From positions 18,181 to 82,180 of the forward strand of contig JAKURL010000007.1 of assembly GCA_022449345.1 (NCBI GenBank): a DNA stretch of 64,000 bases, in the 5' to 3' direction. The number at the start of each line of letters is the position of its first letter. Position 1 is the first letter of the stretch. The notes under the pieces were generated by a model. It was not told where the DNA came from and did no database searches. It saw only the letters and a program-made list of their open reading frames with translations. Shown piece after piece: positions 1 to 11,634 of this stretch. This DNA is from Candidatus Thalassarchaeum sp. GTDB taxonomy: Archaea; Thermoplasmatota; Poseidoniia; Poseidoniales; Thalassarchaeaceae. Made by a program: the position numbers and the translations under genes.

Positions 1-161
1 GGCGTCCCCCCTTAGCCGCCCGCGTTCCCCTTTCGGTGGCAGCCTTACACCTTATTACCTTCCGTTTTATTCTAACCAACATCGTACCGCTGGGGGGGGG
101 GGTGGCCCCGCCGCACTGCCCCAACTTTTTATTCCTATGAGCCAAGGGTACGTGTAGTAGT

Positions 162-3100
162 ATGCTGCACGAGGCCAGAACCAAATTCTCAAAATTGCCT
201 CGAGGGGTTCGAAGAATTATTTTCGCAGCCTTGCTATTCATCGATGCCAACTACTTGGGAACTCTGAATGGTGTCGGTTTTCTCAATATCCTAGACAGTA
301 TATTGGGAGGCGGCCTGCCAAATGATTTGGTCTGGTTAATTCAGGTCATCGAGGCAATCTCAGCAGGTTTCTTAGTAATCAAGGTGCTATTCGATGATGT
401 TCCTAGTAGTCATGCAAGAACACTGGCACTACTGTTGTCGCCACTTTTCATGGTAGCAGTCACGTTCTATACTCTCGATTTACTACTCCAAGGACTTGGT
501 ACAAGCGCCGGATTCACCCTTGATTTGGTATCAATTACTACCGGGACTCTGACTTGGTCTTCGACTTACTTGGCTATCGCCATTGGTTTGACACTGACCT
601 ACAAAGTACAGAGATACGGAAACTTCGCCCAATCTGAATTATTCATGATTGGAATGTATCTATCGATGATTATGATTTGGAGTGATTATTTCTTCCCGAT
701 GACGAGTCTATCGACCACCAAAGAAGGAGTCCTGACTTGGTCCGTATTGATTTTCACTTTACTCGCTGCTTTCATACTAACTGGATTTGCTGGAATTATC
801 ATTGATCGACTCGTCTACAAAGGATTCCGCAAAACCCAAGCAAGCCCTCAGGTGATGATGATTGCATCGCTTGGGGTAGCGTTAATTCTCCGCGCCTTGA
901 CCTACATGAGATTTGGCGCGGGGAGAAACATGTTTGAGCCAGAGGGAGATTGGAGAATGCCAAATCTTCGATGGGAACTACCAACAACAAAGATGCGGTT
1001 CAATCTTGGAGATAGAGGTCTAGATGAGGGAAACACCTACACTCAATGGACCTGTGAACAAACAGGTGTAGATGAAACTACAGGAGAACCAATTCTTACT
1101 CGAATCGTTAGTGAGACTTCTAAACCCGCTTTCGAAATATACGATACCACTGCGGATTGTGTTACCCAAGCTACAACCAATTATGCCTACTACAAGGGTG
1201 CAGTCCCTATTGTAATGTTCTCCTCTGTTTTGCTACTACTGCTGCTACTCAACAAGACCCGACTTGGCAGGAGAATGAGGGCGGTTGCAGATAACCCCGA
1301 ATTGGCCGCTAGCAGTGGAATAAATGTCGAGCGTGTGCACATGACCAGTGCATTCCTTTCCGCAGGAATATCTGGAATGGGTGGAGCGATCTTCGCGCTG
1401 ACGCTCAGATTCAATCCGGAAACTGCATTTACTCTTCTTCTCCCCTCCTTCGCGATAATTGTTTTAGGAACCATAGGCTCGATTCCAGGAGCTATCGTTG
1501 GTTCATTGGTTGTAGGATTCGTGCGTGCATTATCTTCGCCGGTGCTGATTGGTATCGGTTCACCTCTAGGCCGCTCGAATTACTCGGCTCTTGATGGAGT
1601 AATGCCGTACATCTTTTTAGTAGCGATTTTGATGATTATGCCCGAGGGTTTAGGAGATACTTACGAGAAATGGAAGATTGATCGTCTGAGAGATCGCAAA
1701 GAATACGACCCAGAAAAGTCAGGAAAAATTACTGCTGCCCTAGCTATATTGCCAACGGGTATATTTGGATTACATCATTGGTGGAGAAATCGATCTGACA
1801 AAATGCAGAATTTTTCAGCTATCGCAATATCAGCATATGCCTTCCATCGCTTTAGTGACTTTGTTGGAAGAAATTCATTTGCTGATGGGTCATGTTCAGA
1901 TTCTTGTCAGAGTGATGAATTTGTAGACACCAATCTTGCAGTCCTAACGGGAAGAAATGACGGGACGTTACTAATCGAAGACTCCCCATTGGATGAATCC
2001 GATCTCTTAGGACAGATATCCCCTCCAAATGATTTGACCCCTGCTGAATCGGATGAATGGGTAGCAAAATCAGTTGCAGATATGCATGAATCTTGGTTTA
2101 ATATGATGAACTTTGAGATAGATTTGGTCAATTTAATCGTCGACCTCGGTGATATCATTTGGCCTTGGGCATTCATCCTACTATGGTTGTACTCAATCTA
2201 CGAAGGAATTTCCATCTTGCAAGGGAATTACGAAACTAAGGGAACTCAACCACTTTCATCGAAGTTCAACGATATTATTTCTCCACTCTCTATTCGAATT
2301 AGGCAACTGAATACTCAATTACGAATTCGTTGGTTGGAATTTGATAGGAACCATGACCAATTTGTCAAGCGGATTAAGCAACGCATCTCTGAATCCTCTA
2401 GCGGCATAACCTCAAGGGTAAGTACAGAATCTGGAAAGTTATACTCAACAATCCTCGATAAACTGCCAATAGGTTCAACGGACGATAAGCAGAACCTGCG
2501 AAGTTATGGAAGAGAGAGCCCAATCGGTTCTTGGCTTCTCTTTGGCCTACTGATGTTCATCCTCATATTGTTCTTGGCCTGGTTGCCAATTGCCGAGTCG
2601 GATAATTTCAGATTCAAGAAGATTCTACAGGTATCCAACGTTCTGTTAACTCTCTCAATCTTCGTATTGATGTCCTTCTCACTAAATCTTCACACAGGAT
2701 ACACAGGGATGGTTAACTTCGGTGTTATCTTCTTCGTTGCCATAGGGACGATAACTGTCGGAATTTTGACTGCACCGGAATATCTTCACGGCTATGATTG
2801 GGCGATTCTACCGGCGCTGATTATTGCACTTCTTCTGGCTGCAGCCTTCGGCTGGACACTAGCATATCCAACCGCTCGTCTGAGAACAGATTATTTCGCA
2901 ATTGTAACGATTTCACTCGGCGAGATAGTAAGAGTTCTGCTTGCTGGTGAGCCATTACTCAGGGTTGGTGCAGTAGGGAACGCAATTGGGATTTCATCGT
3001 ATCCATTACCACTTGAGAACTGGTGGTTCTGTGGTTCAGAGACTTCTGGCCTAGACACCCAATGGGTTAGTCCAGACGCCTGTCGTGATGATCCGAATCT

Positions 3101-3917
3101 AACTGATACACCTGCATATTTGATTGGAGATTGGCTGAATTTGGGCGAACCAGCACCCTATCTGTTCGCACTGATGATTATGTCAGTAGTTGCAGTCATC
3201 CTCGTCTGGATTTTATTGAACAGAATTCTTTCTTCCCCTTGGGGTAGAATCCTCAAGGGGATTAGAGAGGATGAGGACGTTGCTCAGCACCACGGTCATG
3301 ATGTTCTAACTCACAAAGCCGCTAGCCTAGCTCTAGGTGCCTCAATTGCGGCTTTGGCAGGAGCCTTCTGGGCTTGGAAGCTAACCGGATTTGAACCCAG
3401 CTTCATGTCTCCTGCGCGCTCAACCTTCCTTGTATGGGCGGCATTCATTATTGGTGGGACTTCGAATAACAAAGGAATGGTTGTCGGTGCATTCATCATC
3501 GTATTGATGGAGTTCGTATTCAACGTGCTAGTCGCTGGCCAAGGTTCCTCAGACCTTCCTCTACACACCACAGCGGGGCGTATAGATCAGTTGTTTGAAT
3601 GGCTAATCCTAAGCCCATGGGAAGTTGTTAGCCTATTCCTAGGAGCAGCATTTGTCGGTTTCGCTATTCGCTCAGAAAGAATCCTCGAAATCGGCTTGGC
3701 CGGGGTCGCGGTCTTCTCATTCACCGCAGTCGTTCTTGGCCAGCGTTCAATCGAAGAGTCGTTCTTTGGAGGGGTCGTAAGTGCTGACATGCTTTACTTC
3801 AAACTCTTCCTAATCGGTTGTTTGATGCTATTCTCACTCAAGTTCAACTCCAAGGGTCTACTACCTGAAGTTCCGGTCCGACCTGAGCGACCTAACGGAG
3901 GTGAGGCTGTTGAGTGA
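162..3917 (+). CDS. Branched-chain amino acid ABC transporter permease, LivH-LivM fusion
   Basis: 1251 aa; N-terminal half has LivH-like motifs ([63 protein letters not shown]); C-terminal half has LivM-like motifs ([57 protein letters not shown]). Followed by LivG and LivF genes. Confidence 0.9.
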   Translation: MLHEARTKFSKLPRGVRRIIFAALLFIDANYLGTLNGVGFLNILDSILGGGLPNDLVWLIQVIEAISAGFLVIKVLFDDVPSSHARTLALLLSPLFMVAVTFYTLDLLLQGLGTSAGFTLDLVSITTGTLTWSSTYLAIAIGLTLTYKVQRYGNFAQSELFMIGMYLSMIMIWSDYFFPMTSLSTTKEGVLTWSVLIFTLLAAFILTGFAGIIIDRLVYKGFRKTQASPQVMMIASLGVALILRALTYMRFGAGRNMFEPEGDWRMPNLRWELPTTKMRFNLGDRGLDEGNTYTQWTCEQTGVDETTGEPILTRIVSETSKPAFEIYDTTADCVTQATTNYAYYKGAVPIVMFSSVLLLLLLLNKTRLGRRMRAVADNPELAASSGINVERVHMTSAFLSAGISGMGGAIFALTLRFNPETAFTLLLPSFAIIVLGTIGSIPGAIVGSLVVGFVRALSSPVLIGIGSPLGRSNYSALDGVMPYIFLVAILMIMPEGLGDTYEKWKIDRLRDRKEYDPEKSGKITAALAILPTGIFGLHHWWRNRSDKMQNFSAIAISAYAFHRFSDFVGRNSFADGSCSDSCQSDEFVDTNLAVLTGRNDGTLLIEDSPLDESDLLGQISPPNDLTPAESDEWVAKSVADMHESWFNMMNFEIDLVNLIVDLGDIIWPWAFILLWLYSIYEGISILQGNYETKGTQPLSSKFNDIISPLSIRIRQLNTQLRIRWLEFDRNHDQFVKRIKQRISESSSGITSRVSTESGKLYSTILDKLPIGSTDDKQNLRSYGRESPIGSWLLFGLLMFILILFLAWLPIAESDNFRFKKILQVSNVLLTLSIFVLMSFSLNLHTGYTGMVNFGVIFFVAIGTITVGILTAPEYLHGYDWAILPALIIALLLAAAFGWTLAYPTARLRTDYFAIVTISLGEIVRVLLAGEPLLRVGAVGNAIGISSYPLPLENWWFCGSETSGLDTQWVSPDACRDDPNLTDTPAYLIGDWLNLGEPAPYLFALMIMSVVAVILVWILLNRILSSPWGRILKGIREDEDVAQHHGHDVLTHKAASLALGASIAALAGAFWAWKLTGFEPSFMSPARSTFLVWAAFIIGGTSNNKGMVVGAFIIVLMEFVFNVLVAGQGSSDLPLHTTAGRIDQLFEWLILSPWEVVSLFLGAAFVGFAIRSERILEIGLAGVAVFSFTAVVLGQRSIEESFFGGVVSADMLYFKLFLIGCLMLFSLKFNSKGLLPEVPVRPERPNGGEAVE

Positions 3918-4704
3918 ACCTGTTTTGAAGGTCGAAAATCTCCGAAAGGAGTTTGGCGGTCTTGTAGCTGTCAAGGATGTATCTTTCGAAGTCGGGCCAG
4001 GTGAATTCGTTGGATTAATCGGTCCGAATGGATGCGGGAAGTCAACCACATTCAACTGTATTAGTGGACTATTGGATCAAACTACTGGAACCGTGGAGAT
4101 TTTCGGCAAGGACGCATCAACGATGCGACCCGATCAAATACAGAATCTAGGATTTACCAGAACTTTCCAGCATACACGACTATGGCGGCAAATGACAGTA
4201 ATCGAAAATCTCCTCGTTCCTCCTCGTGAACAATTCAAACCGAATCCACTGAAGGCAATTTTGCAATCCTCATCGCGACCCGAAGAGAAGGAAAGATTGA
4301 CTCGGGCCTATGATGTGCTAGACCAATTGGAAGTTCCACACATGGCTCACAATTTGGCCAGCGAACTTTCCGGTGGCCAATCGAAATTGGTCGACATAGG
4401 CCGCTCGATGATGGGTGACCCAAAGTTGCTACTGCTCGACGAGCCGGTAGCTGGTGTCGCAGGGCCTTTGGCACTAAAGATATTCAACAACCTTAGGCAA
4501 ATCGTCGATGATACTGGAATTTCTGTTCTAATCATCGAACACAACATGGATTTCATTTTACGACAAGGAGTAGACAGAATCGTCGTAATGAATGAAGGAG
4601 AGATTCTGATGGTCGGAACTCCGGATGAAGTCCGCAGCAACCGAGAGGTCATCGAAGCCTACCTCGGTGCTGCTGGAGACGATTCGGGAGGTGAGGAAGA
4701 ATGA
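3901..4704 (+). CDS. livG: Branched-chain amino acid ABC transporter ATP-binding protein (LivG-like)
   Basis: Walker [10 protein letters not shown], signature ELSGGQSKL, Walker B LLLLDEP; overlaps end of permease gene. Confidence 0.92.
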   Translation: MRLLSEPVLKVENLRKEFGGLVAVKDVSFEVGPGEFVGLIGPNGCGKSTTFNCISGLLDQTTGTVEIFGKDASTMRPDQIQNLGFTRTFQHTRLWRQMTVIENLLVPPREQFKPNPLKAILQSSSRPEEKERLTRAYDVLDQLEVPHMAHNLASELSGGQSKLVDIGRSMMGDPKLLLLDEPVAGVAGPLALKIFNNLRQIVDDTGISVLIIEHNMDFILRQGVDRIVVMNEGEILMVGTPDEVRSNREVIEAYLGAAGDDSGGEEE

Positions 4705-5417
4705 GCGAGAGAGTTCTAGAAATCAATGGACTGAATAGCGGTTATGGCTCAGTTCAGATTCTTTACGATATCGAGATCTATGTCGATAAGGGCGAATTTG
4801 TTACCATCATCGGTCCGAATGGTTGTGGAAAATCAACTCTAATCAAGACAATATTCGGAATCGCTACTCACTATTCCGGCAGTGTCCAACACAAGAGCGA
4901 GGAGGTCTCTGGATGGAGAACAGACCAGTTAGTCAATCGAGGAATAGCCTATGTTCCACAGGTGAACAACGTCTTCCCTTCGTTGACTGTGCATGAAAAT
5001 CTGCAAATGGGTGGCAACATGTTACCAACAAGTGTGCTTGCAGAAAGAATCGATCGCGCGTTGAATATGTTCCCAGATTTGCAACAGCGCACTCATGACC
5101 TCGCTGCTTCGCTCTCCGGTGGTGAGCGTCAGATGCTAGCAATCTCTCGTGCGTTAATTTCTGACCCAACTTTCCTATTGCTAGACGAACCTACGGCTGC
5201 ACTTTCGCCTCTCTATCAGCAGCAAATTATCGAGCGAATTGATGCTTTGCGTGAAGAGGGAATTACAGTCTTAATTGTCGAACAAAACGCTAGATTAAGC
5301 CTTGCTAGGTCCGATCGAGGATACATTTTCGCAAGTGGAAAGGTAGTGCACACAGGAGATGCTCAACACATCCTTACTGATCCTGAAATCGGCGAGTATT
5401 TCCTCGGCTCTCATTGA
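4701..5417 (+). CDS. livF: Branched-chain amino acid ABC transporter ATP-binding protein (LivF-like)
   Basis: Walker [10 protein letters not shown], signature SLSGGERQM, Walker B FLLLDEP; ATGA overlap with LivG. Confidence 0.92.
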   Translation: MSERVLEINGLNSGYGSVQILYDIEIYVDKGEFVTIIGPNGCGKSTLIKTIFGIATHYSGSVQHKSEEVSGWRTDQLVNRGIAYVPQVNNVFPSLTVHENLQMGGNMLPTSVLAERIDRALNMFPDLQQRTHDLAASLSGGERQMLAISRALISDPTFLLLDEPTAALSPLYQQQIIERIDALREEGITVLIVEQNARLSLARSDRGYIFASGKVVHTGDAQHILTDPEIGEYFLGSH

Positions 5418-5421
5418 ATGC

Positions 5422-6033
5422 TTAGCGAGCCAGAACTCTATGCACTGCAAGAGGGATGAAATGCAGAGATTCTGCCAACCTATGTCCATCTTCGACCTCG
5501 ATGAGTTCGACAATCGGATTCGAGGTCGAGACCTTTCGTGAAGATTCGATAGGCACGATATCGTCTTGGTTGCCGTGAATGATCACTGTAGGATGGTAGA
5601 GGCTCGGCCAAGACATCTCATCTGCAGTTGTGATGAAGTCCCAACCAAATTTCACCTCATGACCGAATCCATGGTGGAAGTAAGAGTGCGAGTCGAGTTT
5701 TTGCCATTCTCGCAAGCCTTCCTCGCCAATCATTGAGCGAAAATTCTCCGCCAGACCGAATGCTGGTGCCATCAGAACGATGCGAAGCTCGCGGTCAGAG
5801 AATCTATGCGAAGCATTGGCGATTGCAAGCCCCCCATATGATGAACCCATTATCACATCCAAGTCATTATTGTTTGAAATTGCTTCAGCGACTACTTCGG
5901 TTTGGTCGGCAATGCTCCAACCCCTGTCACTCATCGCCGGAGAAACAACTTCCCAGCCTAAATTCTCAGCAATCCATGTCGGCTTCGAGCCATTTGGACT
6001 TCCCTCTAAGCCGTGAGCCCAGAGGACCTTCAC
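5422..6033 (-). CDS. Alpha/beta hydrolase (YqiA/UPF0227-like)
   Basis: MKVLWAHGLEGSPNGSK start, nucleophile elbow GSSYGG, late D (GNQDDIVP) and H (EDGHRL). Confidence 0.75.
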   Translation of the reverse strand: MKVLWAHGLEGSPNGSKPTWIAENLGWEVVSPAMSDRGWSIADQTEVVAEAISNNNDLDVIMGSSYGGLAIANASHRFSDRELRIVLMAPAFGLAENFRSMIGEEGLREWQKLDSHSYFHHGFGHEVKFGWDFITTADEMSWPSLYHPTVIIHGNQDDIVPIESSRKVSTSNPIVELIEVEDGHRLAESLHFIPLAVHRVLAR

Positions 6034-6037
6034 AGAA

Positions 6038-6499
6038 TCACTCCAAATGACAAAACTTCAGGGCCACGAAGTCGGTTCCAGTCGGCTCTCTGCGCATCGA
6101 TTCAGCATCCATCGCTCGCAGATGAATCTCGCCGACGACGTGAATTGTTGCGTGGAATAGGTGTCCGCCATGAACCACATGTCCATTGTCAGACATCAAA
6201 GTGTGAATGTGGGTGAATGGCCCATCTGGGCTGGGAATTAAATTGCCTTGAGTTGACAGCAGTTCCATTGGTCCAGCATGGTCTAGGGTTTGGTAAACTC
6301 CGTCCGAATCAAGATATCCCATACGGATGTCTCGTACTCTTCCGATACCACTGGTGATTGCAGCACATTCGATCCCATGTTCGGCCAAACTCTGAATTGA
6401 GGCGTGAATCTCTTCCCCAGGATCGAGCCTCAAAATCACATCATCACCCTCGCGAATAAATTCCATAAGTGGGCGACCGAGTTCCCGTGCTTGAATCAA
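6038..6499 (-). CDS. PPC/DUF296 domain protein
   Basis: LDPGEEIHASIQSLAEHGIECAAITSGIGRVRDIRMGYLD and HIHTLMSDNGHVVHGGHL are typical of the PPC/DUF296 fold. Confidence 0.8.
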   Translation of the reverse strand: MIQARELGRPLMEFIREGDDVILRLDPGEEIHASIQSLAEHGIECAAITSGIGRVRDIRMGYLDSDGVYQTLDHAGPMELLSTQGNLIPSPDGPFTHIHTLMSDNGHVVHGGHLFHATIHVVGEIHLRAMDAESMRREPTGTDFVALKFCHLE

Positions 6500-6674
6500 T
6501 CCCAGGGTGCGCTTCCTCTGGGTGTCGACAAACTAACGTTTTTCCTGCAGTGGAAGCGCTCAGGCCCACATTCTGGCGACGTGTAGCGGTCAAAACTTCC
6601 AGTGGAAGAAGGGGGGTCGAGTGAATCATCCGCTTTGTTCATAGACTACGGATTATCACTTCCCTTGCCCGGCG

Positions 6675-8843
6675 GTGAAATCTATGACGATGGCAGCACA
6701 TGACTCCTCGGCTAGGTGGCGGACTTTCTTCACCGAAGCTAAAGAGGCGGAGATAGTTCCACTTCTGTCGAAGCAGTCTGAAAATGCTGTGCTTGACATT
6801 ACTTTCCACGAACTTCAGGCATTTGACCCTGAGTTCGCTGAAGACGTTCTTAGCAACCCTCGCAAGATTATCAACAACGGTCGAAATACCCTAACTGAAA
6901 TTTGTCGGGAGCGCGGTGAAGACCTTGACTGCCTAATTCGTGTTGGGGAGTTGCCTAAGGATAGCCGCCGTGATCTGAGAGATATGGGCAGCCGAGACAT
7001 CGAAACTCTCCGAAGTGCAGAAATCATAGTTACAAAAATCAGCGAAATCAAGCCTAGAATTCATCGAGCGGTATTCCAATGTGAGAACTGTGGTCATTCC
7101 GTCGAGATGATTCAAGACAATGAAAGAGAATTGAAAGAACCGCTAAAGTGCCCCGAGGAAACTGGTTGTGGAGAGTCTGCCGGGCGTTCAGGCGGAACTC
7201 GCTTCAATCTCGTAATGAACGTCTCTCGCATGGTCAACAACCAGTGGATTGAGGTTCAGGAGGTTCCTGAGAACGTGCCTAGCGGTGCCCAACCATCTCG
7301 AGGTCAAGTTCTCGTTGAGGGTGACCTCGTCAACAAACATCTGCCAGGTCAGAGAGTTGTGATCAACGTCATTCCAGTAGTTCATTCTGAGGTAAAGAGA
7401 AACAAGAAGACACCGATGTTCGATATCATCTACCACCTTGTTAGTTCCGAACACGAGAGTACTCCATTCACTGAAATCAAAATCTCCGATGAAGATCGCC
7501 AAGCGATTATCGACATCTGTGCAAGGCCAGACCTCTTGCAATTGATGCAGCGCTCAATCGCACCCTCGGTTTACGCAACCGGAGTAGTTCATTATGTCAA
7601 GAGAAGCCTAGCCTTGCAACTATTCGGCGGCGTTTCTCGAGTAAACAAGGACGCAACCCGTTCTCGAGGTGACATTCATATCCTTCTGATGGGAGACCCC
7701 GGTGTTGCAAAGTCACAGCTTCTCAATTACATGTCAAAACTATCGCCACGAGGAATGTTCGCTACTGGTGGCGGTGTATCTGGTGCTGGACTTACAGCCG
7801 CCGCGGTACGAGATGAGTTCAGCGGCGGTGGACGATTCGCTTTGGAAGCGGGCATCCTTCCATTATCCGACCGAGGAATGGCTGCAATTGATGAGTTCGA
7901 CAAAATCGGTGAAGAAGATAGGAGAACCATGCATCCAGCGATGGAACAACAGCGCCTAGATGTCTCAAAGGGGGGTGTCAAGGCTACCCTGAATACCCGA
8001 TGCGCAATCCTTGCAGCAGCCAACCCGAAAGAGGGGCGATTCACCAGGCGCGGAGCAAATGAAAGCGTCATGCACTCCTACAACGAAACCGGACTTCCAC
8101 CTCCTCTTGCATCCCGATTCGACATTATTTGGATGATGCGCGATGAGGTCAGAGTAGACGACGATGAACGCATCGCTCGCCATATTCTGGAAGTCAGAAC
8201 CCAAGGGGTTAGCGAGACCAAGCTCGATGAAGTGATGGAGTTTGATCTTCGAGAAGCGGAAGAAGGAGAAATCTTTGCAGAAGGTGTTGATGGCTCTCAG
8301 CACCTCACTATTGAGTTCCTCAGAAAGTACATCGCCTACGCAAAGAGAAGTATCAATCCAGACCTAAGCGACGATGCTAAGGCAATGATTCTCGAGTACT
8401 ATACCAAGGAAAGGCAGTCATTCGGCCGAGATCAGCAACAATACACAGAGACGGATGTAATTCCGATTACTCCTCGTGCCTTAGAGGCACTAATTCGATT
8501 GACAGAAGCCCATGCTAGAATGCATCTTCGAGAAGTAGCCCTTGCAGACGATGCAAAGATGGCACTTGCAATCTTCAGGCATTGGCGTGAAGAAGCAGGA
8601 ATTGAGGACGATTCGGAATTGGTTTCGGGTGTATCCGTCAGCCAAAGAAATGCAGGTAATATGGTAAGGTCAGTTATCCGAGATTTGTGTAGCGACAAGG
8701 GCGTTGCAGAGTTAACTGAGATTCTCAATCGCTGTGAGACTCGTGGAGTTAAGGAATACCAAGTCGAAGAAGTCCTTTCAAGAATGCTGCAAGGCGGCGA
8801 ATTATTCGAGATTTCACATGAGCGGTATTCCTTCGCCCGTTGA
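6675..8843 (+). CDS. mcm: Replicative DNA helicase MCM
   Basis: Zn motif CENCGH...CPEETGC, Walker A GDPGVAKSQLL, Walker B AIDEFDK, arginine finger LASRFDI. Start could be 6675 (GTG) or 6684 (ATG). Confidence 0.97.
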   Translation: MKSMTMAAHDSSARWRTFFTEAKEAEIVPLLSKQSENAVLDITFHELQAFDPEFAEDVLSNPRKIINNGRNTLTEICRERGEDLDCLIRVGELPKDSRRDLRDMGSRDIETLRSAEIIVTKISEIKPRIHRAVFQCENCGHSVEMIQDNERELKEPLKCPEETGCGESAGRSGGTRFNLVMNVSRMVNNQWIEVQEVPENVPSGAQPSRGQVLVEGDLVNKHLPGQRVVINVIPVVHSEVKRNKKTPMFDIIYHLVSSEHESTPFTEIKISDEDRQAIIDICARPDLLQLMQRSIAPSVYATGVVHYVKRSLALQLFGGVSRVNKDATRSRGDIHILLMGDPGVAKSQLLNYMSKLSPRGMFATGGGVSGAGLTAAAVRDEFSGGGRFALEAGILPLSDRGMAAIDEFDKIGEEDRRTMHPAMEQQRLDVSKGGVKATLNTRCAILAAANPKEGRFTRRGANESVMHSYNETGLPPPLASRFDIIWMMRDEVRVDDDERIARHILEVRTQGVSETKLDEVMEFDLREAEEGEIFAEGVDGSQHLTIEFLRKYIAYAKRSINPDLSDDAKAMILEYYTKERQSFGRDQQQYTETDVIPITPRALEALIRLTEAHARMHLREVALADDAKMALAIFRHWREEAGIEDDSELVSGVSVSQRNAGNMVRSVIRDLCSDKGVAELTEILNRCETRGVKEYQVEEVLSRMLQGGELFEISHERYSFAR

Positions 8844-10989
8844 GCCTATGAGCGATGACCGCCCGCTTGATAACGTGAGCACCAGCGAGCCGCATGGAGA
8901 GGTCGCAAATGCCTCTGAGTTAGATCCATCAGGTCTTGGCTTCATGTGCGGTCTTGAAGTCCACCAGCAACTGAACACAGGTAAGTTGCATTCTAGGATG
9001 CCGAGCATACTGTATGAAGTGGGAATCGAAGAAATTCCAGACGATTGGAAGCGTGAGGGTAGAAGGCTAAGAGCGGCTCAAGGAGAAGGCGGAAAAGTCG
9101 ATGTCGCCGCTCGCTTTGAGGCTCGTAGGAATCGCTCATTTGTCTATGTTCAATCACCTAATTCTGGCTTAATCGAACTCGATGAAGCCCCGCCATTATC
9201 ACATGATGATTCGGCGGTCAAAGCAGCCTTGACGATTAGTGCAATGATGGACGCAAAGCCTGTTCCATTCCTCCAAGCGATGCGGAAAACAGTTGTCGAC
9301 GGCTCCAACACCAGTGGTTTTCAGCGTACCACATTAATCGCTACAGACGGAGTAATCCAAACCCCTTCGGGAGACGTCGGTATCGATGTCATCTGTCTTG
9401 AGGAGGACTCAGCGAGGAAGCTCGATACCCAATCCACAGATTCCGGTGAGGTGGTGATTTACACACTCGACAGACTAGGAGTCCCCCTAGTCGAGATTGC
9501 GACCGCCCCTGATGTACAAACACCAGAACACGCAAAGGAGACGGCCCTAGCTCTCGGAACTTTCCTTCGAGATACTCGGATGGTGCGCCGTGGTCTCGGT
9601 TCAATCCGTCAAGATCTGAATGTAAGTATCGCCTGCGGCGATCGTGTCGAAATCAAGGGCTGTCAGGATTTGGATTGGATTCCACGAATCATCCGCCTCG
9701 AGATGTCTCGCCAGTTGCATATGTATCGCCTTGCCAACGAATTGCGAGAAGAGGCTGGCCTACCAGCATTACCACCCGACCGTAGGGACGACCAGATTCC
9801 GGTTGAGAATCGAGTTGCTAGAGCGGTCGAGAGCAGAATACCGATGCAACTTCACGATATGACCACCATTTTCGATGGTTGCACCTCTACAATGGTTGAA
9901 CGAGCTCTCACCCGAGGATCACTTGTCAAGGCAACAATCTTGCCTAGATTTTCCGGAAAGATTGGCACCAAGCAGATGGATGAGGAAGACTCTCAACTAC
10001 CAAGGTTAGGAAGAGAATTGGCCGGCGCGGCCAAATTAGCAGGTGTTGCCGGCATTTTCCACTCCGATGAATTGCCAGCGTATGGTATCGACCAAAATCT
10101 CGTAGATTCGGTTAGGTCAAGCCTTGAAATCGAAGAAAACGATGCATTCGTCCTCTGCGTCGCACCAGAATGGCAAGCCGACTTGGCTCTTGAATCGGTC
10201 ATCGAACGTGCTCGCAAGGCATACCATCGAATCCCGAAAGAGGTTCGTAATGTCGTAATCCGCAAGGGCGCGCCGGAGGATGGAACAACCACTGCCATGA
10301 GACCACTTCCTGGCGGCGCTCGAATGTATCCCGAGACCGACATTCCTGTGGTACCGTTAGATGAAGATCGATGGTCTTCAATCAGCGATGAACTTCCGTT
10401 AAATCGAATCCAGAGAATAGAGCGCCTGAGTTCATACGACATTTCGGACAATCAAATAGAGGCATTAATCGGCGCAGAATTGGATGACATACTTGTGATT
10501 GCTATCGAGGGTGGTCCATGCGGAACACCGGGCATACCTGCCAAGGCGATGGCCTCAGCTCTTCTAGACAATACCAGAGAGGAGATCTCCGAAAGCACAG
10601 AATTCAGTGCGGAAAATATCCCCATGCCAATCCTCACCTTATCTCTTCACGCGCGCGAGGAAGGCATCATCACTCGCGAAGGACTTGTGCCGATGGCCCG
10701 CAGTCTTTTGATTGAAGGACCATCTTACAAAGAAGCTGAATTCCCTGAGCGCCTCAAATGGTTCAGCGAGAAAGCTGAGGCGGACGGATACACTCCAGCC
10801 GACTCATCGGCGGTCGAAGACGCGGTTGACGAAATTCTCGCAGATCGCGCCGACTTCGTTGCAGAGCGTGGCTTGGGCGCGATTGGACCTCTGATGGGTG
10901 TGGTCATGGGCAAGTTAGGTGGGGCAGCAGACGGAAAGGTAGTCAGCGAGGTTTTGAAACAGAAAATCAGTGAACTGATTGAAGATTGA
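8818..10989 (+). CDS. gatE: Glu-tRNA(Gln) amidotransferase subunit E
   Basis: GLEVHQQLNTGKLHSRMPS, SGFQRTTLIATDG, GLGSIRQDLNVSI; start chosen at ATG 8818 (MSGIPSPVEP), overlapping the MCM 3' end by 26 bp. Confidence 0.93.
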   Translation: MSGIPSPVEPMSDDRPLDNVSTSEPHGEVANASELDPSGLGFMCGLEVHQQLNTGKLHSRMPSILYEVGIEEIPDDWKREGRRLRAAQGEGGKVDVAARFEARRNRSFVYVQSPNSGLIELDEAPPLSHDDSAVKAALTISAMMDAKPVPFLQAMRKTVVDGSNTSGFQRTTLIATDGVIQTPSGDVGIDVICLEEDSARKLDTQSTDSGEVVIYTLDRLGVPLVEIATAPDVQTPEHAKETALALGTFLRDTRMVRRGLGSIRQDLNVSIACGDRVEIKGCQDLDWIPRIIRLEMSRQLHMYRLANELREEAGLPALPPDRRDDQIPVENRVARAVESRIPMQLHDMTTIFDGCTSTMVERALTRGSLVKATILPRFSGKIGTKQMDEEDSQLPRLGRELAGAAKLAGVAGIFHSDELPAYGIDQNLVDSVRSSLEIEENDAFVLCVAPEWQADLALESVIERARKAYHRIPKEVRNVVIRKGAPEDGTTTAMRPLPGGARMYPETDIPVVPLDEDRWSSISDELPLNRIQRIERLSSYDISDNQIEALIGAELDDILVIAIEGGPCGTPGIPAKAMASALLDNTREEISESTEFSAENIPMPILTLSLHAREEGIITREGLVPMARSLLIEGPSYKEAEFPERLKWFSEKAEADGYTPADSSAVEDAVDEILADRADFVAERGLGAIGPLMGVVMGKLGGAADGKVVSEVLKQKISELIED

Positions 10990-11052
10990 GCCTAGATTTT
11001 TACAGCCCTCATCAACTAACTTCTTAGACCCAACTCAACACCAAAAAACTCC

Positions 11053-11610
11053 ATGTCGGATAATCTCAAACCGCTATCTGTAATTGCAGTAATTGCATTG
11101 ATTATCCTAGCCCCTGCAATTCGAGATGCTTTGAGAGAAGAAGCAGCGACTTATGTCGATGATAGCGAATCCTCACACGATGGTTTACCGGAGTCATGGA
11201 ATGATACGCAAGTCTTCTGTGTTCTATTCCCAGACCAAACTTCTCATCCCAAGTTTACATCTGGAGTTACTATGATTGAGCAGGATGGTTCGACACTCGG
11301 AACAAACTCAGAGTACAACGGCACAGGCGCTTGTGCGGGGGGTTTCTCAGGTTTTGAGAATGGGTTAGATTTGATGGACGCTGCAGTGAATTCCTCTGGC
11401 ACTGACTTAGTTTACAACTTGACAGAATTCTCATTCGGCTTACAAATTGACTCGATAGGGGGCATCGAACCATGCGATGCTACCGAGTGTTCTGACTCAT
11501 CGGGCGCTTACTGGGCTCTCTACCACAACGGGGGGACATCTTTGGTTGGAATCAGTGATATAATTCTCTCAGAAGGCGATGTTCTATTGTGGCAGATTGC
11601 CACATGGTGA
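11053..11610 (+). CDS. Membrane-anchored DUF4430 / transcobalamin-C-terminal-like protein
   Basis: N-terminal hydrophobic segment; C-terminal pattern SGAYWALYHNGGTSLVGISDIILSEGDVLLWQIATW resembles DUF4430. Adjacent to an ECF S-component-like gene. Confidence 0.6.
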   Translation: MSDNLKPLSVIAVIALIILAPAIRDALREEAATYVDDSESSHDGLPESWNDTQVFCVLFPDQTSHPKFTSGVTMIEQDGSTLGTNSEYNGTGACAGGFSGFENGLDLMDAAVNSSGTDLVYNLTEFSFGLQIDSIGGIEPCDATECSDSSGAYWALYHNGGTSLVGISDIILSEGDVLLWQIATW

Positions 11611-11634
11611 GAGGGGATACTCAGCAACCATCAA

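Noticed and set aside
6675-8843. Possible intein in MCM
   Set aside because: Length (722 aa) and continuous AAA+ motifs leave no room for an insertion.
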